In this document: one piece after another, positions 1-14,200 of the stretch | Numbering within the stretch: the first letter of the stretch is position 1 | Layout of the letters: every line of letters begins with the position of its first letter | NCBI GenBank assembly: GCA_001247695.2 | Contig: LGRX02035361.1 | Coordinates: 1-64,000, forward strand | DNA: 64,000 nucleotides | Reading direction: 5' to 3' | Origin: Cymbomonas tetramitiformis | Lineage: Eukaryota > Chlorophyta > Pyramimonadophyceae > Pyramimonadales > Pyramimonadaceae | Notes under the pieces: model-generated | What the model was told of the DNA's origin: nothing | Databases searched by the model: none | Seen by the model: the letters and a program-made list of their open reading frames with translations, nothing else | Program-made: the position numbers and the translations under genes

Positions 1-1690
1 CACCCATCGATGGAACACACTGCACCCATCGATGGAAAACACTGCACCCATCGATGGAAAACACTGCACCCATCGATGGAAAACACTGCACCCATCGATG
101 GAAAGCACTGCACCCATCGATGGAAAACACTGCACCCATCGATGGGAAGCACTGCACCCATCGATGGAAAACACTGCACCCATCGATGGGAAACACTGCA
201 CCCATCGATGGAAAATACTGCACCCATCGATGGAAAGCACTGCAACCATCGATGGAAAGCACTGCACCCATCGATGGAAAACACTGCACCCATCGATGGA
301 AAGCACTGCACCCATCGATGAAAAGCACTGCACCCATCGATGGAAAACACTGCACCCATCGATGGGAAACACTGCACCCATCGATGGAAAACACTGCACC
401 CATCGATGGAAAACACTGCACCCATCGATGGAAAACACTGCACCCATCGATGGGAAACACTGCACCCATCGATGGGAAACACTGCACCCATCGATGGAAA
501 ACACTGCACCCATCGATGGAAAACACTGCACCCATCGATGGAAAGCACTGCACCCATCGATGGAAAACACTGCACCCATCGATGGAAAGCACTGCACCCA
601 TCGATGGAAAACACTGCACCCATCGATGGAACACACTGCACCCATCGATGGAAAACACTGCACCCATCGATGGAAAACACTGCACCCATCGATGGAAAAC
701 ACTGCACCCATCGATGGAAAGCACTGCACCCATCGATGGAAAACACTGCACCCATCGATGGGAAGCACTGCACCCATCGATGGAAAACACTGCACCCATC
801 GATGGGAAACACTGCACCCATCGATGGAAAATACTGCACCCATCGATGGAAAGCACTGCAACCATCGATGGAAAGCACTGCACCCATCGATGGAAAACAC
901 TGCACCCATCGATGGAAAGCACTGCACCCATCGATGAAAAGCACTGCACCCATCGATGGAAAACACTGCACCCATCGATGGGAAACACTGCACCCATCGA
1001 TGGAAAACACTGCACCCATCGATGGAAAACACTGCACCCATCGATGGAAAACACTGCACCCATCGATGGGAAACACTGCACCCATCGATGGGAAACACTG
1101 CACCCAACGATGGGAAACACTGCACCCATCGATGGAAAACACTGCACCCATCGATGGAAAACACTGCACCCATCGATGGGAAACACTGCACCCATCGATG
1201 GGAAACACTGCACCCATCGATGGGAAACACTGCACCCATCGATGGAAAACACTGCACCCATCGATGGAAAGCACTGCACCCATCGATGGGAAGCACTGCA
1301 CCCATCGATGGGAAGCACTGCACCCATCGATGGAAAACACTGCACCCATCGATGGAAAACACTGCACCCATCGATGGAAAGCACTGCACCCATCGATGGA
1401 AAGCACTGCACCCATCGATGGAAAGCACTGCACCCATCGATGGAAAACACTGCACCCATCGATGGAAAGCACTGCACCCATCGATGGAAAGCACTGCACC
1501 CATCGATGGAAAACACTGCACCCATCGATGGAAAGCACTGCACCCATCGATGGAAAACACTGCACCCATCGATGGAAAACACTGCACCCATCGATGGAAA
1601 ACACTGCACCCATCGATGGAAAGCACTGCACCCATCGATGGAAAAGCACTGCACCCATCGATGGGAAACACTGCACCCATCGATGGGAAC
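1..1690. repeat. 22-bp tandem repeat array with a 616-bp higher-order period
   Basis: About 76 copies of a 22-bp unit containing the palindrome CCATCGATGG followed by a short A-rich spacer and CACTGCA. The unit length is 1 modulo 3 and it lacks stop codons, so all plus frames, and by inspection the minus frames, stay open; plus frames close only where ATGG became ATGA (stops at 321 and 937). The order of variant units from about 10 to 490 recurs from about 626 to 1106, an offset of exactly 616 bp (28 units). The array begins before the window. It ends about 60 bp beyond the stop of the large minus-strand gene. The long plus-strand ORFs here are judged repeat artefacts, not genes. Confidence 0.95.
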
Positions 1691-1750
1691 ACTCGACACT
1701 CTACGGGATGCATGCTGGCTCACTCTGCCGCGTTGTGCGACGGCATCTGG

Positions 1751-2263
1751 TCATCTGGTCATCTGTGGCACGGAGAACGGGAAGCGAACCTTCATCACGC
1801 TCGGCCGGAAGCTGCCGCTCAAAGCGTCCCACAACTCAGAGCGAGGCTCAGCATCGGAAGCCACCATATCCTCTCCCTCCGAGGCAGCAGTTATCCTCCG
1901 ATTCGCCACCGATTGTGATGCTGTGATGGCATTGATGACGGATCCTATTTGTCCTATTTGGTCAAATGCCGACGCCCGCCTTTTTCTTGTCTTGCTGGGT
2001 CTTTTTTTTTGCATTCTTAGAGCCACCACCGTGTCGTTTATCATGCGCCAGAGCCCGTCACGCCGGTCCACGTTGTTTGCATCACGGAGCATGGTCGCCA
2101 CGCAAATTTTGCCGCTGAGCAGCTCGCTCAAGCCCTGGTCGATCTCAGCCTTCTCCAACTCTCCGTCCTCCCCCGCGAGTGCGAAGAAGAAGCCCTCGAG
2201 TAGCAGCTGCTTGGAATCCGCTGAGAGCTCATCCGGCATCCCGCTCATCCAGCAAGCCTTCAC
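1751..2263 (-). CDS. Last exon: second EF-hand-like motif and stop
   Basis: Acceptor GTCTCAG at 2264 continues the frame after the first EF loop. Encodes LLEGFFFALAGEDGELEKAE, a second, weaker EF-hand-like motif, then a basic patch (KKRPSKTRKRR). The stop at 1751 lies about 60 bp from the 22-bp repeat array. Confidence 0.85.
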   Translation of the reverse strand: MKACWMSGMPDELSADSKQLLLEGFFFALAGEDGELEKAEIDQGLSELLSGKICVATMLRDANNVDRRDGLWRMINDTVVALRMQKKRPSKTRKRRASAFDQIGQIGSVINAITASQSVANRRITAASEGEDMVASDAEPRSELWDALSGSFRPSVMKVRFPFSVPQMTR

Positions 2264-5200
2264 CTGAGACACTCAGCTGGCCGATGCCATCAGCTAGGGA
2301 GGGGCAAAGGCCCCCCCTACGGCACACCCCGAATTGAACGCAGCTTGCTCCTGTTTGCTACTCAATACGAAAATAGCTTCCGAAACGCCCGGTGCTGGTG
2401 CTGGTGCTGGTGCTGGCGCTGGTGCTGGTGCTGGCGCTGGTGCTGGGCCCGACGGCATTCCCTCACAGATATTGTTAGGGCGGCGAGGACCGTTCCCCTA
2501 ATTCCAGACACGACTTCTACCTCTAGAGTGCATCGGCGCTGACGGCGCTCACTTTATACAGGACCCAGGTTCCGTGGTTCCAGATCCGGTGTCTCAGAGG
2601 TGGCGAGGGGCACAGGGCCGGCAGGGGTACCTCAGCCAACGAGAGCGTAGCGTTGCTGTTTACGTCCAGATGCTTGAAGGATGCGATCATGTATCGCACA
2701 CCATCTCTCATTATCATTTCGATGAACTCCACTGCCACGCTCTGCTGCAGATGAGCTACTTCCGCCTGCCTCTGCGCCCCGCATTCTGCCCCTGCTGCTG
2801 GTAAGCTATTGGCAGGGCGAGTGTGGTCCAGACCGGCCAGCAGCTCCGCCTGAATGAACAGCTGCCTCGAGCTCCAGACCTTGAACTCCTTCGGCTGGCC
2901 GTCCTCTAAGGACTGCAGCACCGCTGAGAACTGCTCCAGCGTCAGCCCCGCTCCGCCGTCCGCACTGCCCAGACCCAGATCCTGCGGTTGCGCATACTTC
3001 TCCAGCGCCAGGCAGAACAAGAAGTGGCGTCGATCGTAAGTTTCCCTCACGGCCGCGAACCTCTCTTTGCCGACCTGCGGTAGGGTGGCAGCCCGCCCAC
3101 ATTCCCCCAGCGACACTTTCTTGTCATTACTCGTGAGCCGGCCAACGCCGATCGTTTAATATCCAACTCCCTTTGGACTCATCGCCGGAGCAGCATGAAG
3201 GGGCGCGCATATGGGCGTGACGCGCGCGAGGTTGCAACTGCTGGCTTGGTGTAGGCAGCAGCACGTCGGTTAGGCCATCCACCAGCATTGAACCATTCAC
3301 AATTGCGGATCGCCGACTGTTGCAAATTGTGCCAAGCATGGACCCCTCTAAAAGCTGGAATTGGGCAACTTGTACACGGCGATTGCCTGTAGTCGGTCCC
3401 GGATCATTGCCGACGGTTGATTCTGATTTGCCGGTGCCTATGTGCAGGAACCCTGCAGGTGGTCAACTCCGATTGGCTGGTGCGTATCTCCCTAACTCCT
3501 CACGGTGCTCGACTAACGTGCGTGTGAGGGTGCGCTCGTCCCAACTCTTAGACTCGGTCCCCAGAGGCGTCCTTGATGCCAGCTTGAAACTCAGGACTCA
3601 GCCCGAGATAATCTCGCTTCCAGGTGGCAGTGGTAGACGCCATCCCCAAGCTCGCAAGTCCGAGGACAGCTCCAAGATCACGTTCCAGGAACCTGCTTAC
3701 CGGCTTCCTGCCGCTGCTGCGCGCGCTGCCACCTGATCCGTGCCGCACCGACAGCTGCAGCCATCATGTGGCGCACGCTGCAGGTGCCACGCGGCAGGGA
3801 GGCGTGGGCAGAACACCTTCAGCGCGACGAAGGCGGTGTGGTTGAGATATACATCGTAGGCGAATATGGCGAAGCCGAGCCCCATTTGCAGCGCGATGGC
3901 GACAAAGAAGATCCCAGTCCAGCTGTCCACATCGACATTATGCTTGTCTTTGGTGTAGTACACTAAACCGGAGATGACCGTGAATGACAGGCTCAGCAGG
4001 CTGGTACTCTCCATGATATCATACCTGAAGCTCATTCCCTCCCCACATCCTATCCGCCTTGCAACTGGTGTCCCTCTACCCGTGCTAACCGCCTCACTTC
4101 CGATCCTCGCTGCGGTTTACCTGCCTAACTAATACTCCCATCCTCCCCCCGCCGTGTTACCCGCATCACCTATGGTCCCCAAACCTGTCCTAGATGCCTT
4201 GCGTCCACTCCCGAGCTACCTGCCCCATATCTGCCCAACCCTCCTCACATGAAGTCCCCCCCTGCCTGTCGTTGCTCCCTGTCAGACATCTGGTCTCTCC
4301 ACATGCTATCAACCGTACATCAGCCCCCGTCTTCTCCCTGTCCGACACAATCAGGATCTGGTAACCCTGTGTTTCCCGCCCGTCTTGCACTTTATCTCTT
4401 CTCACTGTCCTTCCTGCATTCAATCTGGTCCCTCTCTACATCCTACCCAGATTTAAACTGCTCCCCCTTCCCCCTCCTACCGTATCTGATTTGCCGAGCT
4501 GTGCTACGCGGCTGGCACCTAGCCCCCCTGCCCCTGATGCGCGCCCCATCGATTCCCCCCCTCATCCCTACACACCTTGCTTTGGGTGGGCATTGGTGGA
4601 ATCAGGCGGAAGGCTATTTGGAGACGCGTGCTTTGTCGGGCGTTGAGGAGGATGCAGTTGGAAGAGAGGGCGGTGGATGGTACGAGGGGCACCGCAGCGC
4701 GAGACGCACTCCGCCTCGTGACGGTCCCTCCGGGCCTCCCCACTTTGCAGGTGGAGACACACTCCGCCTCGTGACGGTCCCTCCGGGCCTGCCCACTTTG
4801 CAGGTGGGGATGTGGGAATATGTGCCATCTCACCATGTAACCACGTACGGTCGGGCGAAAAAATGCATCACTATAGCCGCGATCAGGAACATAAGTGCCA
4901 AGATAGACTGGAAAAAAGGATCCCTGGAGACTCACCCCGAACAACCCTCAGCTTAGAATGGCTTGCCAGATGAAAGAGACCCCCCGAGGCTGAGGGCAGT
5001 ACACACGAGCTACGGGGATCTCGTCGAGGAGATGTGTGCCGAAACCCTCTTCACTTGCCGGCAGCAGTGAGGGTGGCGGCTGCTATGCGCGCACCTGGCA
5101 GCGAAGACAAGCACTGCGGCGCACACCACGCGGCGCACAAAGATCAGCATGCCCCACCAGGCCCACTCGAGCTCGAAGCTGTTATACATCCAAGCGAACT

Positions 5201-8200
5201 TGGCCATGAAGCTCTTCTCTGTGAGGAGATTGTTTTTGAGCCCATGGTACAACACCGCAGCGAAGAGGCCCGGGATGCCGAGCACGTACACCACGAACAC
5301 AAGAATGGACGTCACCAGCATGCTGATGTGGACGCCCTCCCAGCAGCGGATGTCTGGCGCCACGCTGAGGTACTCCAGCTCATCGCCCATGCTGTCGCAC
5401 ATGAGCGGCTGGAAGCATCGTATGCAGAGGCTGTGATACACAATCTCCTGCTTGCCGGTACACCGCCCCTCAGGACCTGTGTGGTGCGCAGCGCCACGCG
5501 TGCACTCTGGAATCACTTGCGCGCTCTCCTCTCAGCGCCCACGGAGCTCAGGCCAGAGCGAAACAAACACGTCACGGTCTCTGACAGCGCGGTGACCGGT
5601 CTCTGACAGCGCGGAACGGAGAGGCAGAGCAAGAGGAGAACTCGCCAGAGATATAGCACGCTAGAGAGGCAGTGTTGTTGCTTGTGTGCATCCTGCTTGC
5701 ATTTCGGTTCGGGAATAACCGGTCTCTGACAGTGCGGTGACCGGTTTCTGACAGCGCGGTGACCGGTCTCTAACAGTGCAGGGGCCGGTTTCCGACATTG
5801 CGGTGACCGGTTTCCGACGGCAACCGCAGAAGCTAAGCAGCAACAGTGGTTGAGCAGCAAACAAGCAGAAATGCCACTGAGGGGCAGCTAAGCAGCAGAG
5901 CAGCAGCAGAGCAGCAGCAAAGCAGCAGAGATTGCAAATGGACGCCTCAACGAACGCGAAATGATGACGGTGCATTTCATGAACGTTCCTCATCGCAAAG
6001 CCAGGCACGAACAAGCAGACGCTGGCCGTGGCCTTCCGGTGACAGGACGGGTATTGCAGTGTCGCTCCCACGGGCTGACCCTGCGACGCGCTCCGTGCGC
6101 ACAAGAAGAGATTCTCGAAGAACACGCCTCGGCCAAAGGGGTCGAGCTACCGCGAGGGCTTCAGCCGCGGCCGCGGGCACGACGCTCCTCGCCTCGCCCT
6201 CAGCGCCAGGCCCCCCACCGAAGTGCCCGCGGCCTCTAGCACGCGAGTCCGCTCCGATCATGAACCGATGGGGCCGACACCGATTCAACAAATGGCTTAC
6301 CCCAGCGCGCTTTCCCGGGTCCCTAGACTGGGCAAGTCAGCCCCCTCTGCGCTTGGAAGACAGGCGTGGGGGGGGAGGGGGGGAGACCTGAAAGGAGAGA
6401 ACGTGGGCCACGGTCTGGTCGAAGCGGTCGCCGATCTCCAGGCTCTTCTCCACGAGGGGGCGGTGCACCTCCCGCAGGATGCGGTGGCGGCGCCAGGCGA
6501 AGGGCAGCGCATAGGCCAGGGTGACCGCAATTGGCAGCAACAGCTGCAGAAAGTATGACCATCCATAGTTGTAGGCAGGGATGACACACTGCGGGCCAAT
6601 GATGTCCACGTCGAAATTCACAATCTGCATGGCCCCTCCATTCCACAACATGGCACACTCACGAGATCTATCCCTGCCCCCCCAAACCCACAACCTGTGC
6701 ACACCTAGCCCCCCCGCCCCCTCGCCTTCTGGCAAGCCACACGGGGTAGGGGGGCCACGTGGAAAGCATCGGGGAGCCCCTCCGGGAGGCACCTCACCTG
6801 CTGAAAGATGGCCCACAGCGAGATCTCATCGGCCCAGTCCATGTTGAAGCTTTGCAGCATAGAGCCGATCTGCAGGTACAGCAGCAGGATGTTGAGAGAC
6901 TCGAAGGTGCCCGCCATGTAGACTCCGAGGAAGACCCACGCCACCACCACGAGAATCCCGCCCCCGATTGTCAAGGCCAGGCGGGCGGCAAGCCCATCCG
7001 GACATTTCAGACACATCCCGCTGATCTCGAAGAAGTCCGTGTCGCACGCCTTGCACAGCCGCCCTGTGTACCCAGTATCGCAGCGGCCGCTTGTCCACTC
7101 CTCCGTGGGCGAGCTCGCTGCAACCGCTGCATCGGCCACCTTGGCGAGCTCAAGCTCCGCGGTCACTGCCAGGGCCCCCAAGCACGAGCTCTGCCCCCGC
7201 CAAGACCCCGCGGTCCACACCTCGGTCTCCATCCGGACGCGCAACAGCATAGACGGCGCTCCAAGCGCCGGCCATTGCGATCAAAGCGGAGGGCCGTCCG
7301 GCACGACACATGCAATATCAGAGGGGTCACAGCAATATCAGAGGGGTCACAGCAATATCAGAGGGGGGTCACTTCGAAGAGGGACTGATGGCCCTAGAAC
7401 GGAGTCGAGAAACACTTTTTCCATCCCGCGCACCTAAGTGGACCTAGGTGGACATGTAACAGGTCCCATCAGAAGGAGAGCGAAAGCTCACGGGCGGCCG
7501 AGCGCAACGAGGCAGGAGACACTGGTCACTCCGTGGAGTAGGGGGAGGGGGAGGAGGGGGAGAGGTTACGGATGTGGGACAAGCGACAAGCTTTTCCTCA
7601 GCCGGCTTCCTCGGAGCGCACGTAGCCGTGCAAGGGGAAGGGCAAGGGCATGCTCCCAGCAAGGCAGTCGCAGAAGTCCACGTAGTTGAAGCCATCCACG
7701 TGCTTCAGCTTGCGGAGGCCCTCGTCCAGCGTGGCGAACGTCTTGTTAGGGCAGGTGCAGCAGGCACCCCCTTCAGGGCACACCTGGGCAGCGCTGCCGG
7801 GACTTCCGTAGTACCCGGGTATGGGAAGGCAGAAATCCACCGAGCTCGCGGAGATGTCCGCCAGCTGCGCCAGGGTGCCATTGAGCGCCTGCGCAGTGCA
7901 AACACCAGGCGCCCTTGCTGCCTCGCTGGTGGATGTGTGTGCAGTGCAAACACCGGGCGCCTCACACGAGAGCGTGATCGCGTGCGCCACACGGCGCTTG
8001 TGCGAGAAGGCAGTGCAAGGGTACAAGGGTGCGATGCAGGAACACCGCGCACGTCACGGGAGCGCGGCGATTTGGCAGTGGAGGGCTGAGCGGACATTGA
8101 TCCCGAATACGTAGTTCTTGGTGTTGGCGGGGCATGCGCTGCACTCCGCCTGGCCCACTGCACGAGCAGCCCCCGCCGCTCCCTCACCACTCCATCCATC

Positions 8201-11200
8201 GCGCAAAGCCCCCGACGGCAGTGAGGCTTTTTATGGATTGCGCGTGCGGCCCAACTGACGTCACTGCGGTTTGCGTCCATTCCGCTCCATGCATCGCGAG
8301 CCAAGCGCCGAGGTAACGGGCCTTCGAGCATCGCTCCAATCGGACGGTGTTGATGCGCATGTTTCGTTGATCAGAAGCACGCCCTGGCGGCGTCTCGAGC
8401 GGGCCGCGTGTGCAAGTGATCACCCTCCGGCGAGAGCGCGGGCACGTGCCTTGATCTGAATATTTGCCTGGCTCGCAACGTTCGCATACGGGCGTGCCTC
8501 GGTCATCAGCGTGGTAGCCTTTGGGACAGGCGCTGCACTGCTCGGAGGCGCTTGCGGGCTGCTCGAAGCCCTCTGGACAAGGGTGGCACTCCGTTCCATT
8601 GTGGCCTGTTGCTCGGCATTCCGACGCCTCCAGGTCAGCCTCCACTCTCCAGGACTGAGGCCCCGCAAGAATCAGATCGGAGGAGGCGCTGAGAACCGAG
8701 TCGGAGGGAACACGGTTGTGGCAGAGATCGGAGGGGGTGGGGGACATGGTCGAGGGGGTCGGAGGGGTGGGGGACATGGTCGGGGGATCAGAGGGGGTTG
8801 GGGACATGGTCGGAGATCTGGGTAAGGACATGGTCGAGGGGATCAGAGGGGTTGGGGGACATGGTCGAGGGGATCAGGGGGTGGGGGACATGGCCGAGGG
8901 GGATCAGAGGGGGTTGGGGGACATGGTCGAGGGGGGATCAGAGGGGGTTGGGGGACATGGTCGAGGGATCAGAGGGGGGTTGGGGGACATGGTCGAGGGG
9001 ATCAGAGGGGGTGGGGGACATGGCCGAGGGGGGGATCAGAGGGGGGTGGGGGACATGGTCGGGGATCAGAGGGGTGGGGGCATGCTCGAGGGGGATCAGA
9101 GGGGGTTGGGGGCATGGTCAGGGGACAGAGGGGTTGGGGACATGGTGAGGGAGGGATCAGAGGGGTTGGGGACATGGTCGGGGGGGATCAGAGGTGGGTG
9201 GGGGACATGGTCGAGGGGGGGATCAGAGGGGTTGGGGGACATGGTCGAGGGGGATCAGAGGGGTTGGGGGACATGGTCGAGGGGGATCAGAGGGGGTTGG
9301 GGGACATGGTCGAGGGGATCAGGGGGTGGGGGACATGGTCGAGGGAGGGGTCAGAGGGGTTGGGGGACATGGTCGAGGGGATCAGAGGGGGTTGGGGGAC
9401 ATGGTCGAGGGAGGGATCAGAGGGGTGGGGGATATGGTCGAGGGGAGGGATCAGAGGGGGTGGGGGACATGGTCGAGGGCAAGATCGGAAAGGGATGGAG
9501 GACATGGTCGAAGGAGGATCAGAGGGGGCGGGGGACAATGCCAAGTGAAATCAGATCAGGATGAAGGACACGGTCGAGGCAGAGATGAAAGGGGCATGGG
9601 GGACAATGTGGAGCCAAAGATGAGAGGGGTGGGCGACAAGGTGTGCATGAGTACAGGCAGAAGGAGAAGGGCGGGGTGGTCGCACACAGCCCTGGTGAGG
9701 ATTTAGAGGAAAGTGGGGACAGAGCACACAGACGCGGTGGTGCAGCAGGCGGGCGATGGCCACATTAGGAGGTTGTGGGCGGCAGCTCTTGAAGGGGGAG
9801 GAGGAGGTGCGCAGGTGAAAATGGAGCGAGAAGAAGACGGAACTTGAAGGATCAGGGGGGGGAGCTGCAGCAGGGAAAGTTGAGGCGGCAGTTGGGAGTG
9901 CGGAGAGGCTTGCTCCGTAAATCCAGGCCGCTGCTCTCAAGCAGGCGCCCTTCCCCGAAGCCATCTAGATCTCACGAGAAAGGTAGGATTGGCCCTGGCA
10001 TGCGGCTCGTCATCCCACAGATAACTTTAAATGCAATTTGGTCTGCAGGCGCGCAGATGAACTGGAAGAACGCCGCCGAGCTGGCAAGGGCTTCCTCAAT
10101 CTCAGGACACCGGCGCAGACAGAATCCAGCCATGGGGACCCGAGGGTGGAACAGAAGTAGGGGGGGAGAGAGCAACGGAATCGGGTCTGAACACAGACGC
10201 CAAACGTGTGACGGGAGGTTTGCAGGTGGACGCCGAGGGGCCTGGGGGGGGCTACCGCTGTGTGGCATGTGGTGACCGGGGGGGCACTTGTTGCATTCTC
10301 TAGCCGCGGCAATGGACTGGTAGCTGCCTGGCGCGCACGGCATGCATGCGAACGATCTCGTAGTATTGGAGAAGCTCCCCGGCGCACACTCCTCGCACTG
10401 CCCTTTGTGGTTGCGTCTTCCGAGACCGCAGGCCTGGCCTCCCCAATTCCTCCCCCGTGTGGCACATCGGTGCGCGATGGGGCCATGCAGCGTCACAAGC
10501 GTCCTCGGGGAGTTCTATCTCGTGACCTTCTCAGATAGACCAGCTCACCTCCGAATCCCGCTATGCCTTCCGGAACCTACAGATATTCTCGGAATCCCAA
10601 TGGCTCATCTCTTCTCTCTCTTCCTCGGACAGCCACAAGTCCCGACGCCTAGATCCCATCTTCCCCCTCTCCAGACCGCCATGCACCTCCTTCGGTAGCA
10701 ACACGCCCCCATCCCCTCGAGCGTCTCACCCCCCTCCTCAGTCCATTTCCCCTCGGAGATCAATCCCAGTCAGGCTGTGCCAACCTGGCTAGCAACGTTG
10801 TGACCTGGGTGACCAGGGTGGGAGCCATTTTGTACTAAGGGGTTGACCTGGCAGGAGTAGATCGCAAAATCCGGGTGGCCAAACTCCACGCGCCTCTGCT
10901 CCAGCTCCTCGCTGTCTTCCACGAAGCTAGACTCCAGGCTATACTGGGAGCATGCCCACAGCTTAGATCCGCCGCCCTCACGGCCTGCCTGCGAAGACGG
11001 GGCTGGCCGTGGCGGTGGCGCTTCAACAGGATCGCACGCTGCGAGGCGCTCATATCCATCCACGGCCAACAGGAAGGCGTTGGTTCCCTCGAGCTCCACC
11101 ACGTGCCACTCTCCGGCGGTGCACCCGTCGGAGAGGGTTCCCGAGAGGACTCCGCCCGGGGCGTCGCGCAGGACGGTGGCGTTCGTCGTGTAGAAGCTGA

Positions 11201-14200
11201 GGAGCATGCTGCTATCAATCGTGAGAACATCGCGGCGCAGCACCAGGAACCCCGCGTCCAGCAGTGCCGAGGCCAGCGAAGGTTCCTTCTTCCCGAGAAA
11301 CACGTTGGAGATGGGCCAGGCCATGTCCGAGTCTCCCGGTCTCCCGGCCATCTCCGCTGCGGCAAACCCAGACGCACACTTCAGTTGCGGCCAGCGGCAG
11401 CCGCGGCCCGCGGCCGTCACCCATCTCACGCCTCCAAGAGGCTGAGCGTCTGGCTTCCAAGGCAACAACTTGGAACAATCCCTACGCGGCACTGCGGGGT
11501 GAACCCTGTGCCATCTTAGCGTGGGCAAGCAACAGCAACCCTACCCATGGCTGACGTGGGACCGGGGAGTGGAGGCTGCGCCATCTGAGCGTGGGCAAGC
11601 GATAACAACCCTACCCTTGGCTGACGTGGCACTGAGGAGTGGAGGCTGAGCCCTTTGAGCATGCAGAAATGCCAAATACCGAAACCCTGGTTGTGATGGC
11701 ACTGGACGGGGACTGTGTGGTCTCTGCAAACATGCTCGCATCAGCGCTCCATGAATGAGGCGCCACGTGTCGCACGAAGCCTGCGTGCATACGGTTGCCT
11801 TGGACGATAGCCGGGCTTATGTGATCGCGCGAGTAATCCTCAGCCGTGAGATTGTACAAATCGCGCTATCGTAGGCAGGGCATGGATCACACCTCCTTCC
11901 TGCGAAGTGAGGAGGAAGTCGGAGTGCCTAAGCAGCAGCCCTGCGGTGTCGAAAAGAAAGCACATCGCCACGTCCTGCGCCGTATGCTCCTGCACCGGCA
12001 GCGATGAGCAGCCACCTGCCGCCACCACATGCAGCAGGCGGATCAGAGTGGACGTGGCGCGTGCCCAGAACCCAATGCTGTCAGTACAGCTAGTGCGGCT
12101 GATCAGGGAGAGGGCGGACCAATACCGGTGCTCACGGGTACCGATAGATATCACTGGCTTTTGGCAGCCGTGGGATCCGGCACATCCGAGGGCTTAAGTT
12201 GCTTGAGAATCGTTTTTAAATAAATCACAAGGAGCGACATTGCCTCTGCTGGTCACAGGCACTAGTGCAAACACAGGGTGGTGGGTGGGCACGGGGCGGC
12301 CCAAGAACCCCCTAAACGTGAATCGCCTTGGTCCATGCTGGCCTGTTGCAAGCAGCCTCTCCCCTATCGCACCTGCCAGGTCCTGGGTGACTTGATGCAA
12401 CAGCTTGTGAAATGTTGGATATACGTAATCATAGGATGACACTCCTTCGACGAATGTACTCTGCGCTCCTCCGCTCTCCAGCTTGTTGCTTCGATGAATG
12501 ACGGTTGACAGGGAGTTCATCAGCCCGGCACCGCCGCCATCAATGTACGGCGTTGATATAGCCCTCTTCCCCTGGTCACCAGCCCACCCCTATCCCCATG
12601 AATGCGCAGGTCTACGTACCCCTCTCCTCGTGATCACCAGCATACCCGCTATCCGCCATGAATGTTAGATCTATATAGCCCTCTTCTCCTGGTTACCAGC
12701 CCACCGCTATCCCCATGAATGTACAAATCTACATACCCGCCCTCCTCCTACTCACCACCCCACCGTCTCCCCCATCTTCATGCAGGCTGATGTCTCTCTC
12801 CTTAGTCGGGCACGCGCCTGATTGGCCACCGCGCGGGAATACCATGGCCTCCGTGCCGGGTCCCACCACATGCCCCAGTCCCCAGCGGGGAAGATGACAG
12901 ATGCTCCCGTGTGTGACGCAAAGTAGTTCCATACGGTGTCCGCTGCCACAGCGTCGTGTTTCAGCAGCGAGTACACCATAGTTTGCATCACAAGGTTCTC
13001 CTGGCACACCTCCGAGAGCCACGGGTAGGAATTGGAGCTCCCGGGCTGCCGGTTCATGTACAGGTGTAAGTCGTGCACCCACTCGGGATCTTCGCGCCAC
13101 GTGGCGGGGTCCAGGAAGGCCGAGTGCTCGTTCCAGCACCTGCGCGCAGCCCGAGGTAAGCGAGGGAGGAAGCCCGCTCTGCGGGCAGCCTGCGAGGAGC
13201 GCCGCAGGGCCGGCCGTAAAGGAAGGGAAAAGTAAGGGAGCCATTGCATTCCAGTTCCACTTACGCCGCGCACGCCCTGACGCAGAGCTCCCATATTTTC
13301 ATTTGACTTCCTTTGTCACTCGATCTCGATGCCATGATATTGAAGTTATCCAGGTGTCTAGTACAAGGACAGTAGTGATTTCTAAAAAGTCAGGCATCAG
13401 TGGTGATTCCGAAGAAATACCACGAGAGTTAACAATTTGTTTAGATTGGAGCACAGTGGAATTTTAGTGGTTTCTGCCACGTGTAGATCAAATGACCCGT
13501 GTCATGCTTTGCAGCTCTAGTGACGGTTCGTGTCACGTGTAGTAGGAACAGAAACTAGACAAAAAGCCCGTGAAGCTACATCGGCATCAGCTCTGTTCTT
13601 TTGCCTTCGGTAAAAGAACTCCACGAACATATTTCCTTCTGGGATATTTTCTGTGCGGTACACTGTAAGTAATTAAATCCCTTACTCCTGTAGAAGTAAG
13701 CAATCCGGAATCTGCACCAGCACAATGACTGGTAGCACAGACAGTGAGCAATCAGGGGACTCTGACCCTACACCGGGTGGAGCTACTGCAGCCGCACGAT
13801 GACAGTACGGAGCCCTGCTCCAGAACAAGGCATGCCACTGCAGCCGCACGATAACGGTACAGAGCCCTGCTCCAGAACGAGGCATGCTACTGCAGCCGCC
13901 CGATGACGGTACGGAGCCCTGCTCCAGAACGAGGCATGCTACTGCAGCCGCACGATGACGGTACGAGGCATGCTACTGCAGCGCACGATGACGGTACGGA
14001 GCCCTGCTCCAGAACGAGGCATGCTACTGCAGCCGCACGATGACGGTACGGAGCCCTGCTCCAGAACGAGGCATGCTACTGCAGCCGCACGATGAGGTAC
14101 GGAGCCCTGCTCAGAACGAGGCATGCTACTGCAGCCGCACGATGAGTACGGAGCCTTGCTCCAGGACAAGGCATGCTACTGCAGCCGCACGATGACGGTG

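Noticed and set aside
1..1690. CRISPR array
   Set aside because: The 22-bp units are contiguous with no unique spacers, and the genome is eukaryotic.
10..2267. Long plus-strand ORFs (up to 737 codons) with MENTAPIDGKHCTHRW-type repeats
   Set aside because: All three frames give the same peptide because the unit is 22 bp without stops, and the longest ORF runs on antisense to the last receptor exon. This is a property of the repeat, not evidence of a gene.
3548..3694. Additional receptor exon (FLERDLGAVLGLASLG)
   Set aside because: Its phase does not fit the flanking exons, which join directly in phase 0 (3817 to 3074), and no good donor follows it.
4249..4956. 235-codon plus-strand ORF
   Set aside because: It overlaps a well-supported minus-strand membrane exon and a tandem intronic repeat; low-complexity composition.
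5513..6291. Coding exon in the 5.45-6.39 kb interval
   Set aside because: Exons 6388-6624 and 5095-5447 already join in phase and read through a conserved motif order. The interval is repeat-rich.
8716..9706. Glycine-rich plus-strand ORFs over the G-rich minisatellite
   Set aside because: Repeat artefacts lying antisense within an intron of the receptor gene; several frames are open at once.
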